From: Tritrichomonas musculus
Taxonomy: Eukaryota; Parabasalia; Tritrichomonadida; Tritrichomonadidae
Length of the DNA: 53,102 nucleotides
Assembly: GCA_039105265.1 (NCBI GenBank)
Contig: JAPFFF010000110.1
Coordinates: 1-53,102 of the forward strand
Direction of reading: 5' to 3'
Shown: positions 33,016 through 46,400 of the stretch, in pieces
Layout: each line of letters opens with the position of its first letter
Numbering within the stretch: position 1 is the stretch's first letter
Notes under the pieces: generated by a model
Told to the model about the DNA's origin: nothing
The model's database searches: none
Seen by the model: only the letters and a program-made list of their open reading frames with translations
Made by a program: the position numbers and the translations under genes

Positions 33016-36000
33016 CAGCCAGGGAACAACTCAGCCAAGGAGTAACTCAGCCAAAAAACAACTCATCCAAGGAACAACTTACCCAAGAAGAAACTCAGCC
33101 AAAAAACAACTTAGCCAAGGAGCAACTCAGCCAAAAAACAACTCAGCCAAGGAACAATTCAGCCAAGAAACAACTCAGCAAAGGAACAACTCAGCAAAGG
33201 AACAACTTACCCAAGGAGCAACTCAGACAAGGAGCAACTCAGCCAAGAAGCAACTCAGCCAAAAACAACTTAGCAAAGAAACATCTCAGCCAAGAAACAA
33301 CTCAGCCAAGGAACAATTCAGCCAAGAAACAACTCAGCCAAGGAACAATTCAGCGAAGAAAAAACTCAGCAAAGGAACAACTCAGCCAAGGAACAACTTA
33401 CCCAAGGAGCAACTCAGTCAAGGAGCAATTCAGCCAAGAAACAACTCAGCCAAGGAACAATTCAGCCAAGAAACAACTCAGCCAAGGAACAATTCAGCCA
33501 AGAAACAACTCAGCCAAGAAACAACTCAGCCAAGGAACAATTCAGCCAAGAAACAACTCAGCCAAGGAACAATTCAGCCAAGAAACAACTCAGCCAAGGA
33601 ACAACTTACCCAAGAAACAACTCAGCCAAGGAACAACTTAGCAAAGAAACATCTCAGCCAAGAAACAACTCAGCCAAGGAACAATTCAGCCAAGAAACAA
33701 CTCAGCCAAGAAACAACTCAGCCAAGGAACAACTTACCCAAGAAACAACTCAGCCAAGGAACAACTTACCCAAGAAACATCTCAGCCAAGAAACAACTCA
33801 GCCAAGGAACAATTCAGCCAAGAAACAACTCAGCCAAGAAACAACTCAGCCAAGAAACAACTCAGCCAAGGAACAACTTACCCAAGAAACAACTCAGCCA
33901 AGGAACAACTTAGCAAAGAAACATCTCAGCCAAGAAACAACTCAGCCAAGGAACAACTCAGCCAAGGAACAACTCAGCAAAGAAACAAATCAGCCAAGGA
34001 ACAACTTACCCAAGAAACAACTCAGCCAAGGAACAACTTAGCAAAGAAACATCTCAGCCAAGAAACAACTCAGCCAAGGAACAATTCAGCCAAGGAACAA
34101 TTCAGCCAAGAAACAACTCAGCCAAGAAACAACTCAGCCAAGGAACAACTCAGCCAAGAAACAACTCAGCCAAGAAACAACTCAGCCAAGGAACAACTTA
34201 CCCAAGAAACAACTCAGCCAAGGAACAACTTAGCAAAGAAACATCTCAGCCAAGAAACAACTCAGCCAAGGAACAACTCATCCAAAAAACAACTTAGCCA
34301 AGGAGCAACTCAGCCAAGAAACAACTCAGCCAAGGAACAACTCAGCCAAGGAACAACTCAGCCAAGGAACAACTCAGGCAAGGAGTAACTCAGCCAAAAA
34401 ACAACTCATCCAAGGAACAACTTACCCAAGAAGAAACTCAGCCAAAAAACAACTTAGCCAAGGAGCAACTCAGCCAAAAAACAACTCAGCCAAGGAACAA
34501 TTCAGCCAAGAAACAACTCAGCCAAGGAACAATTCAGCCAAGAAACAACTCAGCAAAGGAACAACTCAGCCAAGGAACAACTTACCCAAGGAGCAACTCA
34601 GCCAAGGAGCAACTCAGCCAAGAAACAACTCAGCCAAGGAACAATTCAGCCAAGAAACAACTCAGCAAAGGAACAACTTACCCAAGAAGCAACTCAGCCA
34701 AAAAACAACTTAGCCAAGGAGCAACTCAGCCAAAAAACAACTTAGCCAAGGAGCAACTCAGCCAAGAAACAACTCAGCAAAGGAACAACTCAGCCAAGGA
34801 ACAACTTAGCCAAGGAACAACTCAGCCAAGGAACAACTCAGCCAAAGAACAATTCAGCCAAGAAACAACTCAGCAAAGGAACAACTCAGCCAAGGAACAA
34901 CTTACCCAAGGAGCAACTCAGCCAAGGAGCAACTCAGCCAAGAAACAACTGAGCCAAGGAACAATCCAGCCAAGAAACAACTCAGCAAAGGAACAACTTA
35001 CCCAAGAAGCAACTCAGCCAAGGAGCAACTCAGCCAAGAAACAACTCAGCCAAGGAACAATTCAGCCAAGAAACAACTCAGCAAAGGAACAACTTACCCA
35101 AGAAGCAACTCAGCCAAAAATCAACTTAGCCAAGGAGCAACTCAGCCAAGAAACAACTCAGCAAAGGAACAACTCAGCCAAGGAACAACTTAGCCAAGGA
35201 ACAACTCAGCCAAGGAACAACTCAGCCAAAGAACAATTCACCCAAGAAACAACTCAGCAAAGGAACAACTCAGCCAAGGAACAACTTACCCAAGGAGCAA
35301 CTCAGCCAAGGAGCAACTCAGCCAAGAAACAACTCAGCCAAGGAACAATTCAGCCAAGAAACAACTCAGCAAAGGAACAACTTACCCAAGGAGCAACTCA
35401 GCCAAGGAGCAACTCAGCCAAGGAACAACTCAGCCAAGAAACAATTCAGCAAAGGAACAACTTACCCAAGAAGCAACTCAGCCAAAAATCAACTTAGCCA
35501 AGGAGCAACTCAGCCAAAAAACAACTTAGCCAAGGAACAACTCAGCCAAGGAACAACTCAGCCAAAGAACAATTCAGCCAAGAAACAACTCAGCAAAGGA
35601 ACAACTCAGCCAAGGAACAACTTACCCAAGGAGCAACTCAGCCAAGGAGCAACTCAGCCAAGAAACAACTCAGCCAAGAAACAATCCAGCCAAGAAACAA
35701 CTCAGCAAAGGAACAACTTACCCAAGAAGCAACTCATCCAAAAAACAACTTAGCCAAGGAGCAACTCAGCCAAGAAACAACTCAGCCAAGGAACAACTCA
35801 GCCAAGGAACAACTCAGGCAAGGAACAACTCAGCCAAGGAACAACTCAGGCAAGGAGTAACTCAGCCAAAAAACAACTCATCCAAGGAACAACTTACCCA
35901 AGAAGAAACTCAGCCAAAAAACAACTTAGCCAAGGAGCAACTCAGCCAAAAAACAACTCAGCCAAGAAACAACTCAGCAAAGGAACAACTCAGCCAAGGA

Positions 36001-36470
36001 ACAACTTACCCAAGGAGCAACTCAGCCAAGGAGCAACTCAGCCAAGAAACAACTCAGCCAAGGAACAATCCAGCCAAGAAACAACTCAGCCAAGGAACAA
36101 CTTACCCAAGGAGCAACTCAGCCAAGGAGCAACTCAGCCAAGAAACAACTCAGCCAAGGAACAATTCAGCCAAGAAACAACTCAGCAAAGGAACAACTTA
36201 CCCAAGAAGCAACTCAGCCAAAAATCAACTTAGCAAAGGAACAACTCAGCCAAAGAACAATTCAGCCAAGAAACAACTCAGCAAAGGAACAACTCAGCCA
36301 AGGAACAACTTACCCAAGAAGCAACTCAGCCAAGGAGCAACTCAGCCAAGAAACAACTCAGCCAAGGAACAATCCAGCCAAGAAACAACTCAGCAAAGGA
36401 ACAACTTACCCAAGAAGCAACTCATCCAAAAAACAACTTAGCAAAGAAAAATCTCAGCCAAGGAACAACT
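33016..36470 (+). repeat. Higher-order unit of 3,455 bp lacking one 1,328-bp sub-block
   Basis: GGAGTAAC markers at 34382, 35854 and 36494 give 1,472 and 640 bp, so the 1,328-bp sub-block is missing and the 672-bp block is 32 bp (two 16-mers) shorter. 4,815 - 1,328 - 32 = 3,455, matching the marker offset. A private base (CAGCGAAG, G at 33355) is shared with the next unit (36778). Confidence 0.8.
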
Positions 36471-39400
36471 CAGCCAGGGAACAACTCAGCCAAGGAGTAA
36501 CTCAGCCAAAAAACAACTCATCCAAGGAACAACTTACCCAAGAAGAAACTCAGCCAATAAACAACTCAGCCAAGGAACAATTCAGCCAAGAAACAACTCA
36601 GCAAAGGAACAACTCAGCAAAGGAACAACTTACCCAAGGAGCAACTCAGACAAGGAGCAACTCAGCCAAGAAGCAACTCAGCCAAAAACAACTTAGCAAA
36701 GAAACATCTCAGCCAAGAAACAACTCAGCCAAGGAACAATTCAGCCAAGAAACAACTCAGCCAAGGAACAATTCAGCGAAGAAAAAACTCAGCAAAGGAA
36801 CAACTCAGCCAAGGAACAACTTACCCAAGGAGCAACTCAGTCAAGGAGCAATTCAGCCAAGAAACAACTCAGCCAAGGAACAATTCAGCCAAGAAACAAC
36901 TCAGCCAAGGAACAATTCAGCCAAGAAACAACTCAGCCAAGAAACAACTCAGCCAAGGAACAATTCAGCCAAGAAACAACTCAGCCAAGGAACAATTCAG
37001 CCAAGAAACAACTCAGCCAAGGAACAACTTACCCAAGAAACAACTCAGCCAAGGAACAACTTAGCAAAGAAACATCTCAGCCAAGAAACAACTCAGCCAA
37101 GGAACAATTCAGCCAAGAAACAACTCAGCCAAGAAACAACTCAGCCAAGGAACAACTTACCCAAGAAACAACTCAGCCAAGGAACAACTTAGCAAAGAAA
37201 CATCTCAGCCAAGAAACAACTCAGCCAAGGAACAATTCAGCCAAGAAACAACTCAGCCAAGAAACAACTCAGCCAAGAAACAACTCAGCCAAGGAACAAC
37301 TTACCCAAGAAACAACTCAGCCAAGGAACAACTTAGCAAAGAAACATCTCAGCCAAGAAACAACTCAGCCAAGGAACAACTCAGCCAAGGAACAACTCAG
37401 CAAAGAAACAAATCAGCCAAGGAACAACTTACCCAAGAAACAACTCAGCCAAGGAACAACTTAGCAAAGAAACATCTCAGCCAAGAAACAACTCAGCCAA
37501 GGAACAATTCAGCCAAGGAACAATTCAGCCAAGAAACAACTCAGCCAAGAAACAACTCAGCCAAGGAACAACTCAGCCAAGAAACAACTCAGCCAAGAAA
37601 CAACTCAGCCAAGGAACAACTTACCCAAGAAACAACTCAGCCAAGGAACAACTTAGCAAAGAAACATCTCAGCCAAGAAACAACTCAGCCAAGGAACAAC
37701 TTACCCAAGAAACAACTCAGCCAAGGAACAACTTACCCAAGAAACAACTCAGCCAAGGAACAACTTAGCAAAGAAACATCTCAGCCAAGAAACAACTCAG
37801 CCAAGGAACAATTCAGCCAAGAAACAACTCAGCCAAGAAACAACTCAGCCAAGGAACAACTTACCCAAGAAACAACTCAGCCAAGGAACAACTTAGCAAA
37901 GAAACATCTCAGCCAAGAAACAACTCAGCCAAGGAACAACTCAGCCAAGGAACAACTCAGCCAAGGAACAACTCAGCCAAGGAACAACTCAGGCAAGGAG
38001 TAACTCAGCCAAGAAACAACTCATCCAAGGAACAACTTACCCAAGAAGAAACTCAGCCAAAAAACAACTTAGCCAAGGAGCAACTCAGCCAAAAAACAAC
38101 TCAGCCAAGGAACAATTCAGCCAAGAAACAACTCAGCCAAGGAACAACTTACCCAAGGAGCAACTCAGCCAAGGAGCAACTCAGCCAAGAAACAACTCAG
38201 CCAAGGAACAACTTACCCAAGAAACAACTCAGCCAAGAAACAACTCAGGCAAGGAACAATCCAGCCAAGGAACAACTTAGCCAAGGAACAACTCAGCCAA
38301 GGAACAACTCAGCCAAAGAACAATTCAGCCAAGAAACAACTCAGCAAAGGAACAACTCAGCCAAGGAACAACTTACCCAAGGAGCAACTCAGCCAAGGAG
38401 CAACTCAGCCAAGAAACAACTGAGCCAAGGAACAATCCAGCCAAGAAACAACTCAGCAAAGGAACAACTTACCCAAGAAGCAACTCAGCCAAGGAGCAAC
38501 TCAGCCAAGAAACAACTCAGCCAAGGAACAATTCAGCCAAGAAACAACTCAGCAAAGGAACAACTTACCCAAGAAGCAACTCAGCCAAAAATCAACTTAG
38601 CCAAGGAGCAACTCAGCCAAGAAACAACTCAGCAAAGGAACAACTCAGCCAAGGAACAACTTAGCCAAGGAACAACTCAGCCAAGGAACAACTCAGCCAA
38701 AGAACAATTCAGCCAAGAAACAACTCAGCAAAGGAACAACTCAGCCAAGGAACAACTTACCCAAGGAGCAACTCAGCCAAGGAGCAACTCAGCCAAGAAA
38801 CAACTCAGCCAAGGAACAATCCAGCCAAGAAACAACTCAGCAAAGGAACAACTTACCCAAGGAGCAACTCAGCCAAGGAGCAACTCAGCCAAGGAACAAC
38901 TCAGCCAAGAAACAATTCAGCAAAGGAACAACTTACCCAAGAAGCAACTCAGCCAAAAATCAACTTAGCCAAGGAGCAACTCAGCCAAAAAACAACTTAG
39001 CCAAGGAACAACTCAGCCAAGGAACAACTCAGCCAAAGAACAATTCAGCCAAGAAACAACTCAGCAAAGGAACAACTCAGCCAAGGAACAACTTACCCAA
39101 GGAGCAACTCAGCCAAGGAGCAACTCAGCCAAGAAACAACTCAGCCAAGAAACAATCCAGCCAAGAAACAACTCAGCAAAGGAACAACTTACCCAAGAAG
39201 CAACTCATCCAAAAAACAACTTAGCCAAGGAGCAACTCAGCCAAGAAACAACTCAGCCAAGGAACAACTCAGCCAAGGAACAACTCAGGCAAGGAACAAC
39301 TCAGCCAAGGAACAACTCAGGCAAGGAGTAACTCAGCCAAAAAACAACTCATCCAAGGAACAACTTACCCAAGAAGAAACTCAGCCAAAAAACAACTTAG

Positions 39401-39973
39401 CCAAGGAGCAACTCAGCCAAAAAACAACTCAGCCAAGAAACAACTCAGCAAAGGAACAACTCAGCCAAGGAACAACTTACCCAAGGAGCAACTCAGCCAA
39501 GGAGCAACTCAGCCAAGAAACAACTCAGCCAAGGAACAATCCAGCCAAGAAACAACTCAGCCAAGGAACAACTTACCCAAGGAGCAACTCAGCCAAGGAG
39601 CAACTCAGCCAAGAAACAACTCAGCCAAGGAACAATTCAGCCAAGAAACAACTCAGCAAAGGAACAACTTACCCAAGAAGCAACTCAGCCAAAAATCAAC
39701 TTAGCCAAGGAGCAACTCAGCCAAAAAACAACTCAGCAAAGGAACAACTCAGCCAAAGAACAATTCAGCCAAGAAACAACTCAGCAAAGGAACAACTCAG
39801 CCAAGGAACAACTTACCCAAGAAGCAACTCAGCCAAGGAGCAACTCAGCCAAGAAACAACTCAGCCAAGGAACAATCCAGCCAAGAAACAACTCAGCAAA
39901 GGAACAACTTACCCAAGAAGCAACTCATCCAAAAAACAACTTAGCAAAGAAAAATCTCAGCCAAGGAACAACT
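36471..39973 (+). repeat. Higher-order unit of 3,503 bp with an enlarged CATCTC block
   Basis: GGAGTAAC at 36494, 37997, 39325 and 39997 gives 1,503, 1,328 and 672 bp. The 1,472-bp sub-block is gone, and the first block is 160 bp longer than its 1,343-bp equivalent. The sum equals the 3,503-bp marker offset. Confidence 0.8.
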
Positions 39974-42900
39974 CAGCCAGGGAACAACTCAGCCAAGGAG
40001 TAACTCAGCCAAAAAACAACTCATCCAAGGAACAACTTACCCAAGAAGAAACTCAGCCAAAAAACAACTTAGCCAAGGAGCAACTCAGCCAAAAAACAAC
40101 TCAGCCAAGGAACAATTCAGCCAAGAAACAACTCAGCAAAGGAACAACTCAGCAAAGGAACAACTTACCCAAGGAGCAACTCAGACAAGGAGCAACTCAG
40201 CCAAGAAGCAACTCAGCCAAAAACAACTTAGCAAAGAAACATCTCAGCCAAGAAACAACTCAGCCAAGGAACAATTCAGCCAAGAAACAACTCAGCCAAG
40301 GAACAATTCAGCCAAGAAAAAACTCAGCAAAGGAACAACTCAGCCAAGGAACAACTTACCCAAGGAGCAACTCAGTCAAGGAGCAATTCAGCCAAGAAAC
40401 AACTCAGCCAAGGAACAATTCAGCCAAGAAACAACTCAGCCAAGGAACAATTCAGCCAAGAAACAACTCAGCCAAGAAACAACTCAGCCAAGGAACAATT
40501 CAGCCAAGAAACAACTCAGCCAAGGAACAATTCAGCCAAGAAACAACTCAGCCAAGGAACAACTTACCCAAGAAACAACTCAGCCAAGGAACAACTTAGC
40601 AAAGAAACATCTCAGCCAAGAAACAACTCAGCCAAGGAACAATTCAGCCAAGAAACAACTCAGCCAAGAAACAACTCAGCCAAGGAACAACTTACCCAAG
40701 AAACAACTCAGCCAAGGAACAACTTAGCAAAGAAACATCTCAGCCAAGAAACAACTCAGCCAAGGAACAATTCAGCCAAGAAACAACTCAGCCAAGAAAC
40801 AACTCAGCCAAGAAACAACTCAGCCAAGGAACAACTTACCCAAGAAACAACTCAGCCAAGGAACAACTTAGCAAAGAAACATCTCAGCCAAGAAACAACT
40901 CAGCCAAGGAACAACTCAGCCAAGGAACAACTCAGCAAAGAAACAAATCAGCCAAGGAACAACTTACCCAAGAAACAACTCAGCCAAGGAACAACTTAGC
41001 AAAGAAACATCTCAGCCAAGAAACAACTCAGCCAAGGAACAATTCAGCCAAGGAACAATTCAGCCAAGAAACAACTCAGCCAAGAAACAACTCAGCCAAG
41101 GAACAACTCAGCCAAGAAACAACTCAGCCAAGAAACAACTCAGCCAAGGAACAACTTACCCAAGAAACAACTCAGCCAAGGAACAACTTAGCAAAGAAAC
41201 ATCTCAGCCAAGAAACAACTCAGCCAAGGAACAACTCAGCCAAGGAACAACTTACCCAAGAAACAACTCAGCCAAGGAACAACTTACCCAAGAAACAACT
41301 CAGCCAAGGAACAACTTAGCAAAGAAACATCTCAGCCAAGAAACAACTCAGCCAAGGAACAATTCAGCCAAGAAACAACTCAGCCAAGAAACAACTCAGC
41401 CAAGGAACAACTTACCCAAGAAACAACTCAGCCAAGGAACAACTTAGCAAAGAAACATCTCAGCCAAGAAACAACTCAGCCAAGGAACAATTCAGCCAAG
41501 AAACAACTCAGCAAAGGAACAACTCAGCCAAGGAACAACTTACCCAAGGAGCAACTCAGCCAAGGAGCAACTCAGCCAAGAAACAACTCAGCCAAGGAAC
41601 AATTCAGCCAAGAAACAACTCAGCAAAGGAACAACTTACCCAAGAAGCAACTCAGCCAAAAAACAACTTAGCCAAGGAGCAACTCATCCAAAAAACAACT
41701 TAGCCAAGGAGCAACTCAGCCAAGAAACAACTCAGCCAAGGAACAACTCAGCCAAGGAACAACTTAGCCAAGGAACAACTCAGCCAAGGAACAACTCAGC
41801 CAAAGAACAATTCAGCCAAGAAACAACTCAGCAAAGGAACAACTCAGCCAAGGAACAACTTACCCAAGGAGCAACTCAGCCAAGGAGCAACTCATCCAAG
41901 AAACAACTGAGCCAAGGAACAATCCAGCCAAGAAACAACTCAGCAAAGGAACAACTTACCCAAGAAGCAACTCAGCCAAGGAGCAACTCAGCCAAGAAAC
42001 AACTCAGCCAAGGAACAATTCAGCCAAGAAACAACTCAGCAAAGGAACAACTTACCCAAGAAGCAACTCAGCCAAAAATCAACTTAGCCAAGGAGCAACT
42101 CAGCCAAGAAACAACTCAGCAAAGGAACAACTCAGCCAAGGAACAACTTAGCCAAGGAACAACTCAGCCAAGGAACAACTCAGCCAAAGAACAATTCAGC
42201 CAAGAAACAACTCAGCAAAGGAACAACTCAGCCAAGGAACAACTTACCCAAGGAGCAACTCAGCCAAGGAGCAACTCAGCCAAGAAACAACTCAGCCAAG
42301 GAACAATTCAGCCAAGAAACAACTCAGCAAAGGAACAACTTACCCAAGGAGCAACTCAGCCAAGGAGCAACTCAGCCAAGGAACAACTCAGCCAAGAAAC
42401 AATTCAGCAAAGGAACAACTTACCCAAGAAGCAACTCAGCCAAAAATCAACTTAGCCAAGGAGCAACTCAGCCAAAAAACAACTTAGCCAAGGAACAACT
42501 CAGCCAAGGAACAACTCAGCCAAAGAACAATTCAGCCAAGAAACAACTCAGCAAAGGAACAACTCAGCCAAGGAACAACTTACCCAAGGAGCAACTCAGC
42601 CAAGGAGCAACTCAGCCAAGAAACAACTCAGCCAAGAAACAATCCAGCCAAGAAACAACTCAGCAAAGGAACAACTTACCCAAGAAGCAACTCATCCAAA
42701 AAACAACTTAGCCAAGGAGCAACTCAGCCAAGAAACAACTCAGCCAAGGAACAACTCAGCCAAGGAACAACTCAGGCAAGGAACAACTCAGCCAAGGAAC
42801 AACTCAGGCAAGGAGTAACTCAGCCAAAAAACAACTCATCCAAGGAACAACTTACCCAAGAAGAAACTCAGCCAAAAAACAACTTAGCCAAGGAGCAACT

Positions 42901-43460
42901 CAGCCAAAAAACAACTCAGCCAAGAAACAACTCAGCAAAGGAACAACTCAGCCAAGGAACAACTTACCCAAGGAGCAACTCAGCCAAGGAGCAACTCAGC
43001 CAAGAAACAACTCAGCCAAGGAACAATCCAGCCAAGAAACAACTCAGCCAAGGAACAACTTACCCAAGGAGCAACTCAGCCAAGGAGCAACTCAGCCAAG
43101 AAACAACTCAGCCAAGGAACAATTCAGCCAAGAAACAACTCAGCAAAGGAACAACTTACCCAAGAAGCAACTCAGCCAAAAATCAACTTAGCCAAGGAGC
43201 AACTCAGCCAAAAAACAACTCAGCAAAGGAACAACTCAGCCAAAGAACAATTCAGCCAAGAAACAACTCAGCAAAGGAACAACTCAGCCAAGGAACAACT
43301 TACCCAAGAAGCAACTCAGCCAAGGAGCAACTCAGCCAAGAAACAACTCAGCCAAGGAACAATCCAGCCAAGAAACAACTCAGCAAAGGAACAACTTACC
43401 CAAGAAGCAACTCATCCAAAAAACAACTTAGCAAAGAAAAATCTCAGCCAAGGAACAACT
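39974..43460 (+). repeat. Higher-order unit of 3,487 bp with a fused 2,815-bp block
   Basis: GGAGTAAC at 39997, 42812 and 43484 gives 2,815 (176 x 16 minus 1) and 672 bp. The interior markers seen in other units are lost, so CATCTC-rich sequence runs directly into the rest of the unit. Confidence 0.75.
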
Positions 43461-46400
43461 CAGCCAGGGAACAACTCAGCCAAGGAGTAACTCAGCCAAA
43501 AAACAACTCATCCAAGGAACAACTTACCCAAGAAGAAACTCAGCCAAAAAACAACTTAGCCAAGGAGCAACTCAGCCAATAAACAACTCAGCCAAGGAAC
43601 AATTCAGCCAAGAAACAACTCAGCAAAGGAACAACTCAGCAAAGGAACAACTTACCCAAGAAACAACTCAGCCAAGGAACAACTTAGCAAAGAAACATCT
43701 CAGCCAAGAAACAACTCAGCCAAGGAACAACTCAGCCAAGGAACAACTTACCCAAGAAACAACTCAGCCAAGGAACAACTTACCCAAGAAACAACTCAGC
43801 CAAGGAACAACTTAGCAAAGAAACATCTCAGCCAAGGAACAATTCAGCCAAGAAACAATTCAGCCAAGAAACAACTCAGCCAAGAAACAACTCAGCCAAG
43901 GAACAACTTACCCAAGAAACAACTCAGCCAAGGAACAACTTAGCAAAGAAACATCTCAGCCAAGAAACAACTCAGCCAAGGAACAACTCAGCCAAGGAAC
44001 AACTTACCCAAGAAACAACTCAGCCAAGGAACAACTTACCCAAGAAACAACTCAGCCAAGGAACAACTTAGCAAAGAAACATCTCAGCCAATAAACAACT
44101 CAGCCAAGGAACAATTCAGCCAAGAAACAACTCAGCCAAGAAACAACTCAGCCAAGGAACAACTTACCCAAGAAACAACTCAGCCAAGGAACAACTTAGC
44201 AAAGAAACATCTCAGCCAAGAAACAACTCAGCCAAGGAACAATTCAGCCAAGAAACAACTCAGCCAAGAAACAACTCAGCCAAGAAACAACTCAGCCAAG
44301 GAACAACTTACCCAAGAAACAACTCAGCCAAGGAACAACTTAGCAAAGAAACATCTCAGCCAAGAAACAACTCAGCCAAGGAACAACTCAGCCAAGGAAC
44401 AACTCAGCAAAGAAACAAATCAGCCAAGGAACAACTTACCCAAGAAACAACTCAGCCAAGGAACAACTTAGCAAAGAAACATCTCAGCCAAGAAACAACT
44501 CAGCCAAGGAACAATTCAGCCAAGGAACAATTCAGCCAAGAAACAACTCAGCCAAGAAACAACTCAGCCAAGGAACAACTCAGCCAAGAAACAACTCAGC
44601 CAAGAAACAACTCAGCCAAGGAACAACTTACCCAAGAAACAACTCAGCCAAGGAACAACTTAGCAAAGAAACATCTCAGCCAAGAAACAACTCAGCCAAG
44701 GAACAACTCAGCCAAGGAACAACTTACCCAAGAAACAACTCAGCCAAGGAACAACTTACCCAAGAAACAACTCAGCCAAGGAACAACTTAGCAAAGAAAC
44801 ATCTCAGCCAATAAACAACTCAGCCAAGGAACAATTCAGCCAAGAAACAACTCAGCCAAGAAACAACTCAGCCAAGGAACAACTTACCCAAGAAACAACT
44901 CAGCCAAGGAACAACTTAGCAAAGAAACATCTCAGCCAAGAAACAACTCAGCCAAGGAACAATTCAGCCAAGAAACAACTCAGCCAAGAGACAACTCAGC
45001 CAAGAAACAACTCAGCCAAGAAACAACTCAGCCAAGAAACAACTCAGCCAAGAAACAACTTACCCAAGAAACAACTCAGCCAAGGAACAACTCAGCCAAG
45101 GAACAACTCAGCCAAGGAACAACTCAGCCAAGAAACAACTCAGCCAAGGAACAACTTACCCAAGAAACAACTCAGCCAAGGAACAACTTAGCAAAGAAAC
45201 ATCTCAGCCAAGAAACAACTCAGCCAAGGAACAATTCAGCCAAGAAACAACTCAGCAAAGGAACAACTCAGCAAAGGAACAACTTACCCAAGGAGCAACT
45301 CAGACAAGGAGCAACTCAGCCAAGGAACAACTCAGCCAATGAACAATTCAGCCAAGAAACAACTCAGCCAAGGAACAATTCAGCCAAGAAACAACTCAGC
45401 AAAGGAACAACTCAGCCAAGGAACAACTTACCCAAGGAGCAACTCAGCCAAGGAGCAACTCAGCCAAGAAACAACTCAGCCAAGGAACAATTCAGCCAAG
45501 GAACAATTCAGCCAAGAAACAACTCAGCAAAGGAACAACTCAGCCAAGGAACAACTTACCCAAGGAGCAACTCAGCCAAGGAGCAACTCAGCCAAGAAAC
45601 AACTCAGCCAAGGAACAATTCAGCCAATGAACAATTCAGCCAAGAAACAACTCAGCCAAGGAACAATTCAGCCAAGAAACAACTCAGCAAAGGAACAACT
45701 CAGCCAAGAAACAACTTACCCAAGGAGCAACTCAGCCAAGGAGCAACTCAGCCAAGAAACAACTCAGCCAAGGAACAACTCAGCAAAGGAACAACTTACC
45801 CAAGGAGCAACTCAGACAAGGAGCAACTCAGCCAAGGAACAACTCAGCCAATGAACAATTCAGCCAAGAAACAACTCAGCCAAGGAACAATTCAGCCAAG
45901 AAACAACTCAGCAAAGGAACAACTCAGCCAAGGAACAACTTACCCAAGGAGCAACTCAGCCAAGGAGCAACTCAGCCAAGAAACAACTCAGCCAAGGAAC
46001 AATTCAGCCAAGGAACAATTCAGCCAAGAAACAACTCAGCAAAGGAACAACTCAGCCAAGGAACAACTTACCCAAGGAGCAACTCAGCCAAGGAGCAACT
46101 CAGCCAAGAAACAACTCAGCCAAGGAACAATTCAGCCAAGGAACAATTCAGCCAAGGAACAATTCAGCCAAGAAACAACTCAGCCAAGGAACAATTCAGC
46201 CAAGAAACAACTCAGCCAAGAAACAACTCAGCCAAGAAACAACTCAGCCAATGAACAATTCAGCCAAGAAACAACTCAGCCAAGGAACAATTCAGCCAAG
46301 AAACAACTCAGTAAAGGAACAACTCAGCCAAGGAACAACTTACCCAAGGAGCAACTCAGCCAAGAAACAACTCAGCCAAGGAACAATTCAGCCAAGGAAC

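Noticed and set aside
45851-45854. ATGA stop/start overlap suggesting coupled translation of two genes
   Set aside because: One base variant in the monomer creates both signals automatically; the same overlap recurs wherever CAATGA occurs.
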